Shown in pieces: positions 17,894-26,947 of a stretch of 64,000 nucleotides of DNA; the stretch's first letter is position 1; every line of letters starts with the position of its first letter. Made by a program: the position numbers and the translations under genes. Source of the stretch: Dyadobacter sandarakinus (GTDB lineage: Bacteria; Bacteroidota; Bacteroidia; Cytophagales; Spirosomataceae); assembly GCF_016894445.1 (NCBI RefSeq), contig NZ_CP056775.1:3970001-4034000 (forward strand). The letters are read 5' to 3'. Below the pieces are notes generated by a model. It was not told the origin of the DNA and searched no databases. It saw nothing but the letters and a program-made list of their open reading frames with translations.

Positions 17894-20800
17894 TTAATGT
17901 ACTTTCAGCACTTTTAAAACATATTTTTCCCTTCCTGCAAGCACTTCCAGCATATACAATCCTTCGGGACAATCCGCACCGGTCAGATCCATACGAAAGA
18001 ATTGCCTGCCTCCCAAAGCTGTAAACTGCTGCTTCCTGCGCTGCTTTCCGGCGGCATCATATACCTGGATCAGCACCTTTTCACCTGCTTTTGCCGTACC
18101 CTGCACAAAAAACTCACCCGATGCAGGATTGGGCAATGCTATCCACTCCGGCGTGCTACGGAAGTCGAGCACCCGCACCTGCGAATAAGCGCTACTGCTA
18201 TCCTTATCCACCATTTGCAGGCGGTAATAATTACGTCCGCTCTGCGCCGTGCCCCTGTGTTCAAATGCATAAGCTGACCTTCCGCCCGCGACCCTGCCAA
18301 TCACCCTGAAATGCCCTGCCAGGTAAGCAGTATCACCCGCAGCCACTTCCACGACAAAATGATCAAAGTTTTGTTCCTGAGCCGTTTGCCATTTCAAAAA
18401 GGCAGCTTCTCCGGCCTCGGACAATTTCTTTTCAGCCGTAAATGCAAGCAGGTTCACGGGCAGGGCCGTATTGTTGTAAACCCGTATATCGTCAATTGCC
18501 ACCCCTTCATAACCGGTATACCCATCTGAATGGAACACAAAGCGGAACCGGATGCCCGACAGTCCCTGCGGGAGGCGCATGCCCGCCCTGCGCCACTGCA
18601 CTTCATCCTTTATGCTCCATACACCTGCTCCTGAGTACGTTTTATTGTACCAGTTTACACCTGATCCTTCCGTGCCCAGCCTCGTCCATGCGCCCCCGTC
18701 GCCTGAATATTCCAGGTAAAGAAAGTCGCAGGGATCGGGGTCACAATCTTCAATATCGAGCGCCAGATTGAAATCAATGTAAGGATACTGCATACCCGCA
18801 ATGTCAAAGCAGGGCGAGTACAGGTACGAATCTTCACGATCATTGTATTTCCCCGTGAGATTGGTTTTCCAGGTCTTTGTCCCACTGGCAGCTTGGGTGA
18901 TTTTGGGCGAACCCGGCGTGCCGTACGCCCAGGAACTGTTGCGCCCGGCACTGTGCCAGTAGCCATCGCCGCTTTCAAAAGATTGCTCATAGGGAAATGC
19001 AGTTACCACAGGTGCATTGTACAGCTCCACTCCGGTACTGTCATTATCCGCGAAAGTATCCGATCCCAGCGATGACCACACCCGCACCCTGTGTTTGCCG
19101 TAGGCTGCCAGATTGGCTTTGGCACTGAATGTAAATGAGATCGTTGTCCTTTTCGGGATAGACGGGACCAGCTCGCTGATTACCTGCCCGTCGTCAATGC
19201 GGTAGCTGACCGGAATATTGGTCAGGTCGGTTGCCGAGCTGTTTCTTACCTGTACGGTAATCTCCGCTGCATTGTCCAGTGCACAGGCATCTGCCCCGGG
19301 ATGCTGTATGGCCAGCAGCTGTATGTCGTTTGTGACCGTGAAAAGTTCAAAATCGTCAAAACTGTAACCTGCACCGCTGCTGCTGTCTGCGGTAAGGGTA
19401 TTGCCCCACTGTCCCAGCCTGACCTGGAAGCTGGACGAGAAATTTTGATTATTCTGAAAAAGCAGGTTACTGACTTCAATGCCCGGCGAAGTCTTATAAC
19501 CATCGGCGGGTGTATTCTGGCTGGCAAAGAGGTCGTATGCCTCAATCCAGGGATCGGTATCCTTTCCGCGGATCCATACTTTATTGGCTGCATTGGACTT
19601 TTGTCCGTGGTTTTTATACTTAAAACCAAAACGTACATCACTGCCCGCAATGCTGTAGTTGCTCAGATTGAATGTCCCCCACAGGTACCCGGCATTACCG
19701 GCACTGTAAAAACGGTTGGCATCAAGGGTCAGCGCCCTGCTGCCCGACGCAGCAATGCCCGTATTTACAAAAGTCCGCAACCGTCCTGCATCCGTAGTGG
19801 CCGTAAAGTCATACCGGTCGGAACCCGCCAGCCCCTGCTGTCCCGCCCCGACGGACTGCGGTGCAAGTGCCTCGAAGTTATCCGTAAAAGGCAGCACGAC
19901 TGCAGGGTTGCCGAGCTGCCTGAAAATGCGTGTCAATGTATCATTAACTGCTACTGCATCCCCTGCTTTTTTCACATAAACTTTAAGTACATACGTGCCT
20001 GCCGCCGCCAGGTTCACACTGGATGCAAAAGTGTGATCGTACGTTTTTCCTTTTTCAATTGCCGGACTGATCGTTTCCAAAGGTCCAGCCACGCCATTCA
20101 GGAAAAAACCCGCTTGCACAGGCCCCGCATGGTCTGCATCATCCAGGTTTTTGATTTTTATTTTGATAAATGCATTGCTACTCAACGCAGAAGATGTCAG
20201 CAGCCGCCCTGATCCCGCCGGGAAAATGACCGCACTGACCGCCAGATCATTATCCGAGATAGTACCCGTACAGGTTCCAGAGTCAGGCTTGCGGGAAATG
20301 GCCAACGCCCGCCTTCCCGGCTTTCCATTGAGCCTCGCCCGCACAGCAAAGTAATAGGTGGAGTCTTTGGACAAACCACTGAAAACGTAGCTGGTACCCG
20401 CGGTGACGGTTACGGGCAGCATCTCGCCCTTGTTCAGGAGCATTACCTCATAGTCTGTTGCGCCGGCAACCTGGGTCCAGTCAATAGCCGCATACCCTTC
20501 GCATTGCCCGGCTGAAAGTGTTAATGTAGGCACACCAAGAATGGTAAAGGGTTCGCTTACTGAAGTATTGCCTGATCCATTGTCTGTCACCCTTACACGT
20601 GCCTGGTCACTCCGGGTATTGGCCGGAATGGTCCAGGCAACCTGCCTTATTCCGGGGGCAAGATTTTGAGCGATGGTTGTCCATTGTGCCCCGTTATTGA
20701 GTGAGTACTGGACTGTAAATGTGCCGTTTCCGTTTCCATTGGCATCCCAGGAGATGTAAAATGCATCGCCATCTTTCAGCCGCTCGTTCCCGATGGGATA

Positions 20801-22732
20801 GGTAAGCCGGGTAACATTGGGTAAAATATCATAAACGACCACATATTCCTGCATAGGATGCTGAGCCACAGATGTACCTGCCACTTTCACAGTGTAGGTG
20901 CCCGACGCAGGATTGTCGATCACCACCTGCTCCATATTATTGATATGGTCGGCGCCGGTTGCAGCCACATTGCTCACATTTCCAGGTGCGGGATCGGGCA
21001 GGCGCGGTAATGTCGTGGCCGAATATGGATCCGTTATGCTCAGATCGAGATCGTGAACAAGATTTTGTGCAGACAGCAGGTTACCCGCGGGATCGTTCCA
21101 GTACAGCATTACCTTCAGCTGGGCTGTCCCCACGGGTACGGCAATCGTGTGCACCTGGGTTTGCTGATGAGCCACCGAGTCATTCCGGTACCATCCGGCT
21201 TCCATCATTTCCAAAGCCCGGGCCAGGTTCAGCCACCCGTACCCATATCTGAAATCCGGACCTTCGTTTCCCTTATCTGTCCCTGCATTGCAAATGAGTG
21301 CTTTCATCAATGCATTTCGCGGATCGGCACCTTGGTGCAGCTGGCGGTATCTCTGGTACAAAAGCCCCAGTCCGCCTGCCACAGCCGGCGCTGCCATACT
21401 GGTTCCGGTTGCATTACCATACAAATTGACGGGAATGGTGGACGTGATATTGATTCCCTGGGCAGTAATTTCAGGCTTTAATCGTCCGTCGCGCACAGGC
21501 CCGCGGCTGCTGCCGGATGCCACTGTGCCGGTTTCGGAAGTACTGCCTACCGTGATCACGTTTTTGGCCGTCTGGTAGCCGCTCAGGATGTTGCCGAAGC
21601 CTGCGGGATAAGGACTGCAGGTGATATTTCCACTATTCCCCGCCGCAAATACATGCTGCAGATGCGGGAACCGGAATGCCTGCTCATCCAGCATTTGCGC
21701 ATACAGGTCGTAAGTACCGAATGTAGAACAATCATTGTCATCCCCGCCGTACGAATTGTTGGTCACTACCATGCCATAATCCTGCACATAGGCGGCGGTA
21801 TTGGCCAGGATTTTCGAAAATTCCTGCACTACGAGGGTCGCCTTGGGTGCAAAACCCGTGTAACGCTCGTTCATAATGCCCGCACCTGCCAGCGTTCCCA
21901 TCACGTGGATACCATGTGAGCCGCCATCCGCAGGGTTGCGGTTGATTATTCTTCCATTAAAATCCACGTGCTGCAGCGGATTGGAATCATCCCCGATCCC
22001 GATCACCACACCTTCTCCATGCAGGTTACGGCCGCCGGGCAGGGATGAGCTCAGGATATTGGCCCGGGCATTGGCGGTGGTCTTATTGTTAAAACCTTTA
22101 TCCGCCGATGGTACCGGCTGAACGTAGGTTACCAAGGGCAATGCAGCCAGTGCGCGCAGCCGGTCGGCGGGCACGCGTAGTTCAAGAATGTGGTAGGCCT
22201 GGTGCTTGTCCGACAATATGGTAAAGCCTGCCGCCAGGAGCCGGCTTCTGACCTGCATGGCGGTATATATTTTGGGAAAACTGATCCATACATCCACCTG
22301 CCCGGGCACGCTGGCTGCATGCGGCGGAACCTGGCCGGCCACCAGCGCAGGAGCCATTTTTTGTTCCGGCTGCAAAGGTACTATCGCCCTCCCGCGCATG
22401 GTTGTGAGAGTATTTGCGCTGGTATTGGTACGTACCAGCGCGGAATAGGCAAGGTTGGGAATGTAGTCGAGGATGTAGACTCCCGAAGCTGCCAGGCTGC
22501 TTTTTTCAGCCTGCGTCAGTATTTTTTCAAATTGTAAAATGCAAAATGCAATGGAATCTCCGGGACTTTGCAAACTCGCCAGCCGCAGGCCAGGGGCATT
22601 TACCAGGTTATTTTCAGGCGTGAATGTGCCGCCCCTCAGGTGGATGGAGTAGTCTGCGGGTGCCTGCGCCCGGGTGGGTAGCTGTGCCAGCATGCAGGTA
22701 ATCAGTGTGTGGTAAATGTACTTCCAATTCAT
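17894..22732 (-). CDS. T9SS-exported S8 subtilisin-like serine protease
   Basis: 1612-residue secreted protease. The start is ATG 22732 (MNWKYIYHTLITCMLAQLP, a signal peptide ending near ATRAQA-like RAQA); an upstream TTG adds three residues only. After a propeptide-like region, the S8 domain (about 240-530) has the catalytic set: Asp248/249 in GIGDDS, His273 in GSHGIHV, the oxyanion Asn366 in AAGNSG and Ser445 in GTSMAAP. Downstream lie a CUB/PPC-like beta domain, a fibronectin-III-like segment (about 750-830), CARDB-like repeats and two MAM/concanavalin-like regions. The last ~80 residues are a type A T9SS sorting domain (LPNPASGEFFVQG, then LIQVYDAAGK and PEGLYMLEVLAGREKYVLKVLKV). It is monocistronic. 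Substrate is unknown. Confidence 0.93.
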   Translation of the reverse strand: MNWKYIYHTLITCMLAQLPTRAQAPADYSIHLRGGTFTPENNLVNAPGLRLASLQSPGDSIAFCILQFEKILTQAEKSSLAASGVYILDYIPNLAYSALVRTNTSANTLTTMRGRAIVPLQPEQKMAPALVAGQVPPHAASVPGQVDVWISFPKIYTAMQVRSRLLAAGFTILSDKHQAYHILELRVPADRLRALAALPLVTYVQPVPSADKGFNNKTTANARANILSSSLPGGRNLHGEGVVIGIGDDSNPLQHVDFNGRIINRNPADGGSHGIHVMGTLAGAGIMNERYTGFAPKATLVVQEFSKILANTAAYVQDYGMVVTNNSYGGDDNDCSTFGTYDLYAQMLDEQAFRFPHLQHVFAAGNSGNITCSPYPAGFGNILSGYQTAKNVITVGSTSETGTVASGSSRGPVRDGRLKPEITAQGINITSTIPVNLYGNATGTSMAAPAVAGGLGLLYQRYRQLHQGADPRNALMKALICNAGTDKGNEGPDFRYGYGWLNLARALEMMEAGWYRNDSVAHQQTQVHTIAVPVGTAQLKVMLYWNDPAGNLLSAQNLVHDLDLSITDPYSATTLPRLPDPAPGNVSNVAATGADHINNMEQVVIDNPASGTYTVKVAGTSVAQHPMQEYVVVYDILPNVTRLTYPIGNERLKDGDAFYISWDANGNGNGTFTVQYSLNNGAQWTTIAQNLAPGIRQVAWTIPANTRSDQARVRVTDNGSGNTSVSEPFTILGVPTLTLSAGQCEGYAAIDWTQVAGATDYEVMLLNKGEMLPVTVTAGTSYVFSGLSKDSTYYFAVRARLNGKPGRRALAISRKPDSGTCTGTISDNDLAVSAVIFPAGSGRLLTSSALSSNAFIKIKIKNLDDADHAGPVQAGFFLNGVAGPLETISPAIEKGKTYDHTFASSVNLAAAGTYVLKVYVKKAGDAVAVNDTLTRIFRQLGNPAVVLPFTDNFEALAPQSVGAGQQGLAGSDRYDFTATTDAGRLRTFVNTGIAASGSRALTLDANRFYSAGNAGYLWGTFNLSNYSIAGSDVRFGFKYKNHGQKSNAANKVWIRGKDTDPWIEAYDLFASQNTPADGYKTSPGIEVSNLLFQNNQNFSSSFQVRLGQWGNTLTADSSSGAGYSFDDFELFTVTNDIQLLAIQHPGADACALDNAAEITVQVRNSSATDLTNIPVSYRIDDGQVISELVPSIPKRTTISFTFSAKANLAAYGKHRVRVWSSLGSDTFADNDSTGVELYNAPVVTAFPYEQSFESGDGYWHSAGRNSSWAYGTPGSPKITQAASGTKTWKTNLTGKYNDREDSYLYSPCFDIAGMQYPYIDFNLALDIEDCDPDPCDFLYLEYSGDGGAWTRLGTEGSGVNWYNKTYSGAGVWSIKDEVQWRRAGMRLPQGLSGIRFRFVFHSDGYTGYEGVAIDDIRVYNNTALPVNLLAFTAEKKLSEAGEAAFLKWQTAQEQNFDHFVVEVAAGDTAYLAGHFRVIGRVAGGRSAYAFEHRGTAQSGRNYYRLQMVDKDSSSAYSQVRVLDFRSTPEWIALPNPASGEFFVQGTAKAGEKVLIQVYDAAGKQRRKQQFTALGGRQFFRMDLTGADCPEGLYMLEVLAGREKYVLKVLKVH

Positions 22733-22849
22733 ACAGCTCAATGCATTCCATAAAAGGATAATTCTACTTTAATTTATAAAATTTTACAAATTAAATATTA
22801 CATCTGCTTGGTCGCGCAGCCTTTTCAAATGGAGGTATGCTTCAAAATC

Positions 22850-22880
22850 TTGTAAATGCCTGCCTGCTGGACTAACTTCG
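22850..22880 (+). promoter_or_regulatory. Candidate aroE promoter
   Basis: TTG (22850-22852), a 20-nt spacer and TAACTTCG (22873-22880), one mismatch from TAnnTTTG. The ATG of aroE is 24 nt downstream, a typical leader length. Confidence 0.5.
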
Positions 22881-22904
22881 CGCCTTCCCGAAACATTGAC
22901 CCAC

Positions 22905-23678
22905 ATGAATTTATACGGCCTTATCGGATACCCGCTCACGCACTCGTTTTCCAAACGCTACTTCACCGACAAGTTTACCCGGGAAAAGATCAGGGAAAGC
23001 AGTTATGAACTGTTTGAAATGAAGTCACTGGATGAGCTGCCTGCACTCCTGAAAAAAAAATCAGGGCTGCGCGGCCTCAATGTAACCATTCCCTACAAAA
23101 AAGACGTAATTGCGTACCTCGACGACCTGGATGACTCCTCGGCTGAGCGGATCGGGGCTGTGAATACCATCAAAATCTATGCTGACGGCAGTACCAAGGG
23201 CTTTAATACAGACTATTATGGCTTCCGGCAGTCGCTCGTGGAATGGCTCGACCGGCGGGGCGAAACATGCAGCAACTTTCAGGCACTGATTCTGGGAAAC
23301 GGAGGCGCTGCCAAGGCGGTACAGGTTGCATTGCAGGATCTGCATGTGGAATACCTCACCGTTTCCCGGCAAAAAAGCGACGATTCAATCCTGTACGAGG
23401 CATTGACGGAAGATATCCTCAAAAGTCACCTGCTGATCATCAATACAACTCCACTGGGTACTTTCCCCAAAACCGAAGAATGCCCGCCTGTGAATTACGA
23501 CTGGATCGGGAAAGGTCATTTCCTGTATGATCTTGTGTACAACCCTGCCGAAACCCTTTTCCTGAAAAATGGCGCCGCCCATGGTGCAGTGGTACAGAAT
23601 GGCTTGAAAATGCTCGAACTTCAGGCAGAGAAAGCCTGGGAAATCTGGACTACTGAGGAGAATATCTGGAGTGTGTAG
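22905..23678 (+). CDS. aroE: Shikimate dehydrogenase
   Basis: NADP-dependent reduction of 3-dehydroshikimate to shikimate in aromatic amino acid synthesis, cytosolic. It has 257 residues from ATG 22905; a TTG 9 nt upstream is less likely. Key motifs are present: the substrate-binding Ser pair in LTHSFSKRYF (usually SxS), LNVTIPYKK with the catalytic Lys, the dinucleotide-binding GNGGAAKA, NTTPLG, DLVYNP, and the C-terminal NGLKMLELQAEKAWEIW. The end of the gene overlaps the end of convergent ribD by 29 nt. A near-consensus promoter lies upstream. Confidence 0.97.
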   Translation: MNLYGLIGYPLTHSFSKRYFTDKFTREKIRESSYELFEMKSLDELPALLKKKSGLRGLNVTIPYKKDVIAYLDDLDDSSAERIGAVNTIKIYADGSTKGFNTDYYGFRQSLVEWLDRRGETCSNFQALILGNGGAAKAVQVALQDLHVEYLTVSRQKSDDSILYEALTEDILKSHLLIINTTPLGTFPKTEECPPVNYDWIGKGHFLYDLVYNPAETLFLKNGAAHGAVVQNGLKMLELQAEKAWEIWTTEENIWSV

Positions 23679-24741
23679 CTGCCGAGTAGAAAGACCATAA
23701 ATCACCCTGTACCTGCTCACTATGCCAGAGCGTACCGGCCGGTACAGGTGCCTTGACCCCCTCCCCGATTGCAAATGATCCCTGGCACCGCCGGATCTCG
23801 TCCCAATGCCCGGATTGCAGGAAACTGTTGATGACGGCCGCTCCGCCTTCCACAAATACGGAATGTATTTTTCTTTTGACAAGCCCGCGCAGCATTTCGC
23901 CGATCTCGTCCATACCGGGTTCCACTTTCAGGTAGCCAACAGTGTGGGCAGTGGCGTACCGCTCGGGTTCGGCCGGCAAAGGCGTTGCTTCCCGGCGATT
24001 GACCACCAGTGTAGGCTGGGACTGATCGAAAAGGTTCAGGCTGGCAGGCAGCTGCAGGTATCTGTCAAGTACAATGCGTACTGGATCGTGCCCTACCCAT
24101 TTACGGACATTGAGCCTTGGATTGTCCATCCACGCCGTCTTGTACCCCACCAGGATTGCGTCTTCCTCGGTTCGCCACTGGTGCACGCGCATGTTGGAAA
24201 GTTCGCCGCTGACCTTTAACGGAAGTCCATTGTCATACCCGAGGAACCCGTCTGCAGTTTCGGCCCATTTGAGGATTACATAAGGCCTGTGCTGCCGCAT
24301 GGCGGTAAAAAATCGCACGTTCAGCGCTGCCCCCTCTTCCGAGAGCAGCCCGCTCTCCACCTGAATGCCCGCATTCCGCAGTTTTTGCATTCCCTGGCCG
24401 GCCACGAGCGGATTGGGATCTTCATTGCATACGACCACCCGTCTCAGCTTTCTGGCGATCAGCAGGTCGGCGCAGGGCGGGGTTTTACCAAAATGAGAGC
24501 AGGGTTCGAGCGTGACGTATGCAGTAGCCTCGCCCAACAGATGCGCATTGCCCTGATGATCTGCATTTTCCACGGCACGTACCTCTGCATGCGGCCCGCC
24601 ATATTGCCGGTGCCAGCCTTCGCCGATGATCCTGCCGTCGTGCACAATCACACAGCCGACCATGGGGTTCGGGCTCACATTTCCCATTCCGTAGGCAGCC
24701 AGCTGCAGCGCCCTTTGCATCCATTGAACATCCGATTCCAT
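23650..24741 (-). CDS. ribD: Bifunctional riboflavin biosynthesis deaminase/reductase
   Basis: Catalyses deamination of diaminohydroxyphosphoribosylaminopyrimidine and then reduction of the ribosyl side chain. It has 363 residues from ATG 24741; a TTG 15 nt further upstream is possible but less likely. The deaminase half (1-145) has the zinc site GPHAEVRA and PCSHFGKTPPC. The reductase half (about 150-360) shows PYVILKWAETADGFL, ILVGYKTAWMDNPRLNVR and FVEGGAAVINSFL. It is convergent with aroE (29-nt overlap of the 3' ends) and divergent from prmC with 91 nt between the starts. Confidence 0.96.
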   Translation of the reverse strand: MESDVQWMQRALQLAAYGMGNVSPNPMVGCVIVHDGRIIGEGWHRQYGGPHAEVRAVENADHQGNAHLLGEATAYVTLEPCSHFGKTPPCADLLIARKLRRVVVCNEDPNPLVAGQGMQKLRNAGIQVESGLLSEEGAALNVRFFTAMRQHRPYVILKWAETADGFLGYDNGLPLKVSGELSNMRVHQWRTEEDAILVGYKTAWMDNPRLNVRKWVGHDPVRIVLDRYLQLPASLNLFDQSQPTLVVNRREATPLPAEPERYATAHTVGYLKVEPGMDEIGEMLRGLVKRKIHSVFVEGGAAVINSFLQSGHWDEIRRCQGSFAIGEGVKAPVPAGTLWHSEQVQGDLWSFYSAATHSRYSPQ

Positions 24742-24832
24742 ATCCCAAAAATACAAAGGGCTTACGGAATGCAGCTTTCGGGAGTTCCCATAATTTGCTA
24801 ACTTTCCGACATTGCATTAAAAACACCTGAAA

Positions 24833-25696
24833 ATGACTTCGGCACGTCAGCTTTATCAACATATATTAAAAGCCATTCAAGTTTATCCCGAGAAAGAAGC
24901 GCAGGCCATCACCTTTATGCTGCTGGAACATTATATGCGCCTGCGGAACATTGATGTGCTGGTCGACCGGCCGATCCCGCCTACTACTGCGCAGCCCGAT
25001 TGGGAAAGCATTATCTCGCGACTGAATAACAATGAGCCCGTGCAGCATATCATCGGCTCCACGGAGTTTTGCGGACTCGAATTCCGGGTTTCTTCGTCGG
25101 TACTGATTCCCCGTCCGGAGACTGAAGAGCTGGTGAGGATGGTAACCCGCGACTATGCTGAGCCCGATAAGGATATATCTATCCTGGATATCGGCACCGG
25201 GAGCGGCTGTATCGCCATTGTGCTGGCGCGCTTCCTGCCGCATGTGACCGTACATGCGTGGGACGTATCCGACGAAGCATTGGAAGTAGCCCGCGAAAAT
25301 GCCCGCCAGCTGATTGCCGACGTGAAGTTTGCCAAGCAGGATATGCTCAATGTAACTTTTCCGTTGCCGGGAGATATTATCAAGTTCGACTGCCTGGTAA
25401 GCAACCCGCCTTATGTGACCTACTCCGAGCAGGAGCATATGCGTCCCAATGTACTGCGTTTTGAACCCCAGGTAGCGTTGTTTGTGGAGGATAGTGACCC
25501 TTTGCTTTTTTATAAGGCCATCGCCGACTTTGGTGTTTACCATTTAAAAGAAAATGGCAAATGCTATGTGGAAATCAACGAGCATTTCGGGCCGGGAACA
25601 AAGGAGGTATTTGAGGAAAGGAATTACAAAAACGTTGAGATCCTGCGTGATATCAATGGAAAAGATCGCTTTGTGCGGGCGATATGGGCGTCGTGA
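24833..25696 (+). CDS. prmC: Release factor glutamine methyltransferase
   Basis: S-adenosylmethionine-dependent methylation of the GGQ glutamine of peptide-chain release factors RF1 and RF2. It has 287 residues, with an N-terminal helical recognition domain (1-80) and a Rossmann methyltransferase domain. Motif I is LDIGTGSGCIAI; the catalytic NPPY is in LVSNPPYVTYSE. The IPRPETEELV segment just before motif I is typical of PrmC. The 36-nt gap to the following MoxR gene suggests co-transcription. Confidence 0.96.
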   Translation: MTSARQLYQHILKAIQVYPEKEAQAITFMLLEHYMRLRNIDVLVDRPIPPTTAQPDWESIISRLNNNEPVQHIIGSTEFCGLEFRVSSSVLIPRPETEELVRMVTRDYAEPDKDISILDIGTGSGCIAIVLARFLPHVTVHAWDVSDEALEVARENARQLIADVKFAKQDMLNVTFPLPGDIIKFDCLVSNPPYVTYSEQEHMRPNVLRFEPQVALFVEDSDPLLFYKAIADFGVYHLKENGKCYVEINEHFGPGTKEVFEERNYKNVEILRDINGKDRFVRAIWAS

Positions 25697-25732
25697 TCTA
25701 CCCTGAAAAGGGTTTATGTTAAACATTTATCC

Positions 25733-26686
25733 ATGTATATAGAGAAAATAAGGGAAGTACTGGACGAGATGGGTAAGGTTGTAGTGGGCCAGGATAAGCT
25801 GCTCAACCGCCTGCTCATCGGGCTCTTTACCGGCGGCCATATTCTGCTGGAAGGTGTACCGGGACTTGCCAAGACATTGACCATCAATGTCATGTCGCAG
25901 GTACTCCACCTCGACTTCAAACGCATACAGTTTACGCCCGACCTGCTGCCTGCCGATTTGATCGGGACGATGATTTACAAACCTAAGATCGGTGATTACG
26001 AGGTTAAAAAAGGGCCGATTTTCTCCAATATCATCCTGGCCGACGAGGTCAACCGGTCGCCGGCAAAGGTGCAGTCCGCACTGCTGGAAGCCATGCAGGA
26101 AAAGCAGGTGACCATTGGGGATGAAACCTACCCGCTCGATAAACCTTTTCTGGTACTTGCCACGCAGAACCCCGTGGAGCAGGAAGGAACCTATCCCCTG
26201 CCCGAGGCTCAGATCGACCGATTTATGATGAAGGTCTTTGTGGATTATCTTGACAAGACCAATGAGCTGGAAGTCATGCGCCGGATGTCGGATATCAACT
26301 TTGACTACCAGATCCGCGCGATCCTGAACAAGCAGGATATTTTTGCGATCAGGGAAAATGTGAACCGGGTAAATATGTCCGATACGCTGGAAAGGTACAT
26401 TATCGAGCTGGTATTTGCCACCCGCCGCCCGCTCGACTATGGTCTGCGCGACGAAGCCCGCTACATTCAGTTTGGCGTGTCCCCCCGTGCCACGATCAAC
26501 CTTAACCGTGCCGCCAAGGCGCTGGCCTACCTCGAAGGACGGGATTATGTACTTCCTGAGGACATCAAGGAGCTCGCGCCCGACATCATGAACCACCGGA
26601 TCCTGCTCAACTACGAGGCCGAAGCCGACAATGTGCGCACCACCACGATCATCGATTCTATTCTCCGGAAAGTAGCAATCGGGTAA
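25733..26686 (+). CDS. MoxR-family AAA+ ATPase
   Basis: 317-residue AAA+ ATPase of the MoxR family, thought to act as a chaperone for assembly of metal-containing or envelope complexes. The Walker A is GVPGLAKT (about 45-52), the Walker B IILADEVNR (about 101-109), the sensor region LATQNPVEQEGTYPLPEAQIDRF and the C-terminal lid PRATINLNRAAKALA. The family usually sits directly upstream of DUF58 and von Willebrand-domain genes. Here it is followed after 2 nt by yidD on the opposite strand, so those partners are absent. It probably shares a transcript with prmC. Confidence 0.95.
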   Translation: MYIEKIREVLDEMGKVVVGQDKLLNRLLIGLFTGGHILLEGVPGLAKTLTINVMSQVLHLDFKRIQFTPDLLPADLIGTMIYKPKIGDYEVKKGPIFSNIILADEVNRSPAKVQSALLEAMQEKQVTIGDETYPLDKPFLVLATQNPVEQEGTYPLPEAQIDRFMMKVFVDYLDKTNELEVMRRMSDINFDYQIRAILNKQDIFAIRENVNRVNMSDTLERYIIELVFATRRPLDYGLRDEARYIQFGVSPRATINLNRAAKALAYLEGRDYVLPEDIKELAPDIMNHRILLNYEAEADNVRTTTIIDSILRKVAIG

Positions 26687-26688
26687 GT

Positions 26689-26898
26689 TCAGGGGACGGG
26701 GTCATGCCCGTGCCCGCCCCAGGGATGGCAGCGCGAAATGCGTTTCAGCCCCATCCAGCCGCCTTTGACAGCGCCGTATTTCTGCACAGCCTGAATCATA
26801 TACTGGGAGCAGGTGGGCGTATAACGGCAGGCATTGGGAAGGTACGGAGACAATACGCCCTGGTAAATCCGCACCAGTGCCACGAGCAAAAATTTCAT
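26689..26898 (-). CDS. yidD: Membrane protein insertion efficiency factor YidD
   Basis: Small 69-residue membrane-associated protein known to assist insertion of inner membrane proteins together with YidC. The diagnostic features are all present: hydrophobic/amphipathic N terminus [21 protein letters not shown], the cysteine motif [30 protein letters not shown] and the Gly/His-rich end. The stop lies 2 nt from the convergent MoxR stop, and the start is divergent from lgt with a 49-nt shared spacer. Confidence 0.95.
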   Translation of the reverse strand: MKFLLVALVRIYQGVLSPYLPNACRYTPTCSQYMIQAVQKYGAVKGGWMGLKRISRCHPWGGHGHDPVP

Positions 26899-26919
26899 TT
26901 ATGTTCTTGCGCTAAATAG

Positions 26920-26927
26920 TATCTTTG
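26920..26927 (+). promoter_or_regulatory. Candidate -7 element for lgt
   Basis: TATCTTTG matches TAnnTTTG exactly, 20 nt upstream of the lgt ATG. No TTG lies at the expected -33 distance, so support rests on the -7 element and position in the yidD/lgt divergent spacer. Confidence 0.4.
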
Positions 26928-26947
26928 AAAGTAAACATTCCGATCGC

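Noticed and set aside
25727..26596. 289-codon minus-strand open frame opposite the MoxR gene
   Set aside because: Covers the Walker motifs of a clear AAA+ gene on the other strand; shadow only.
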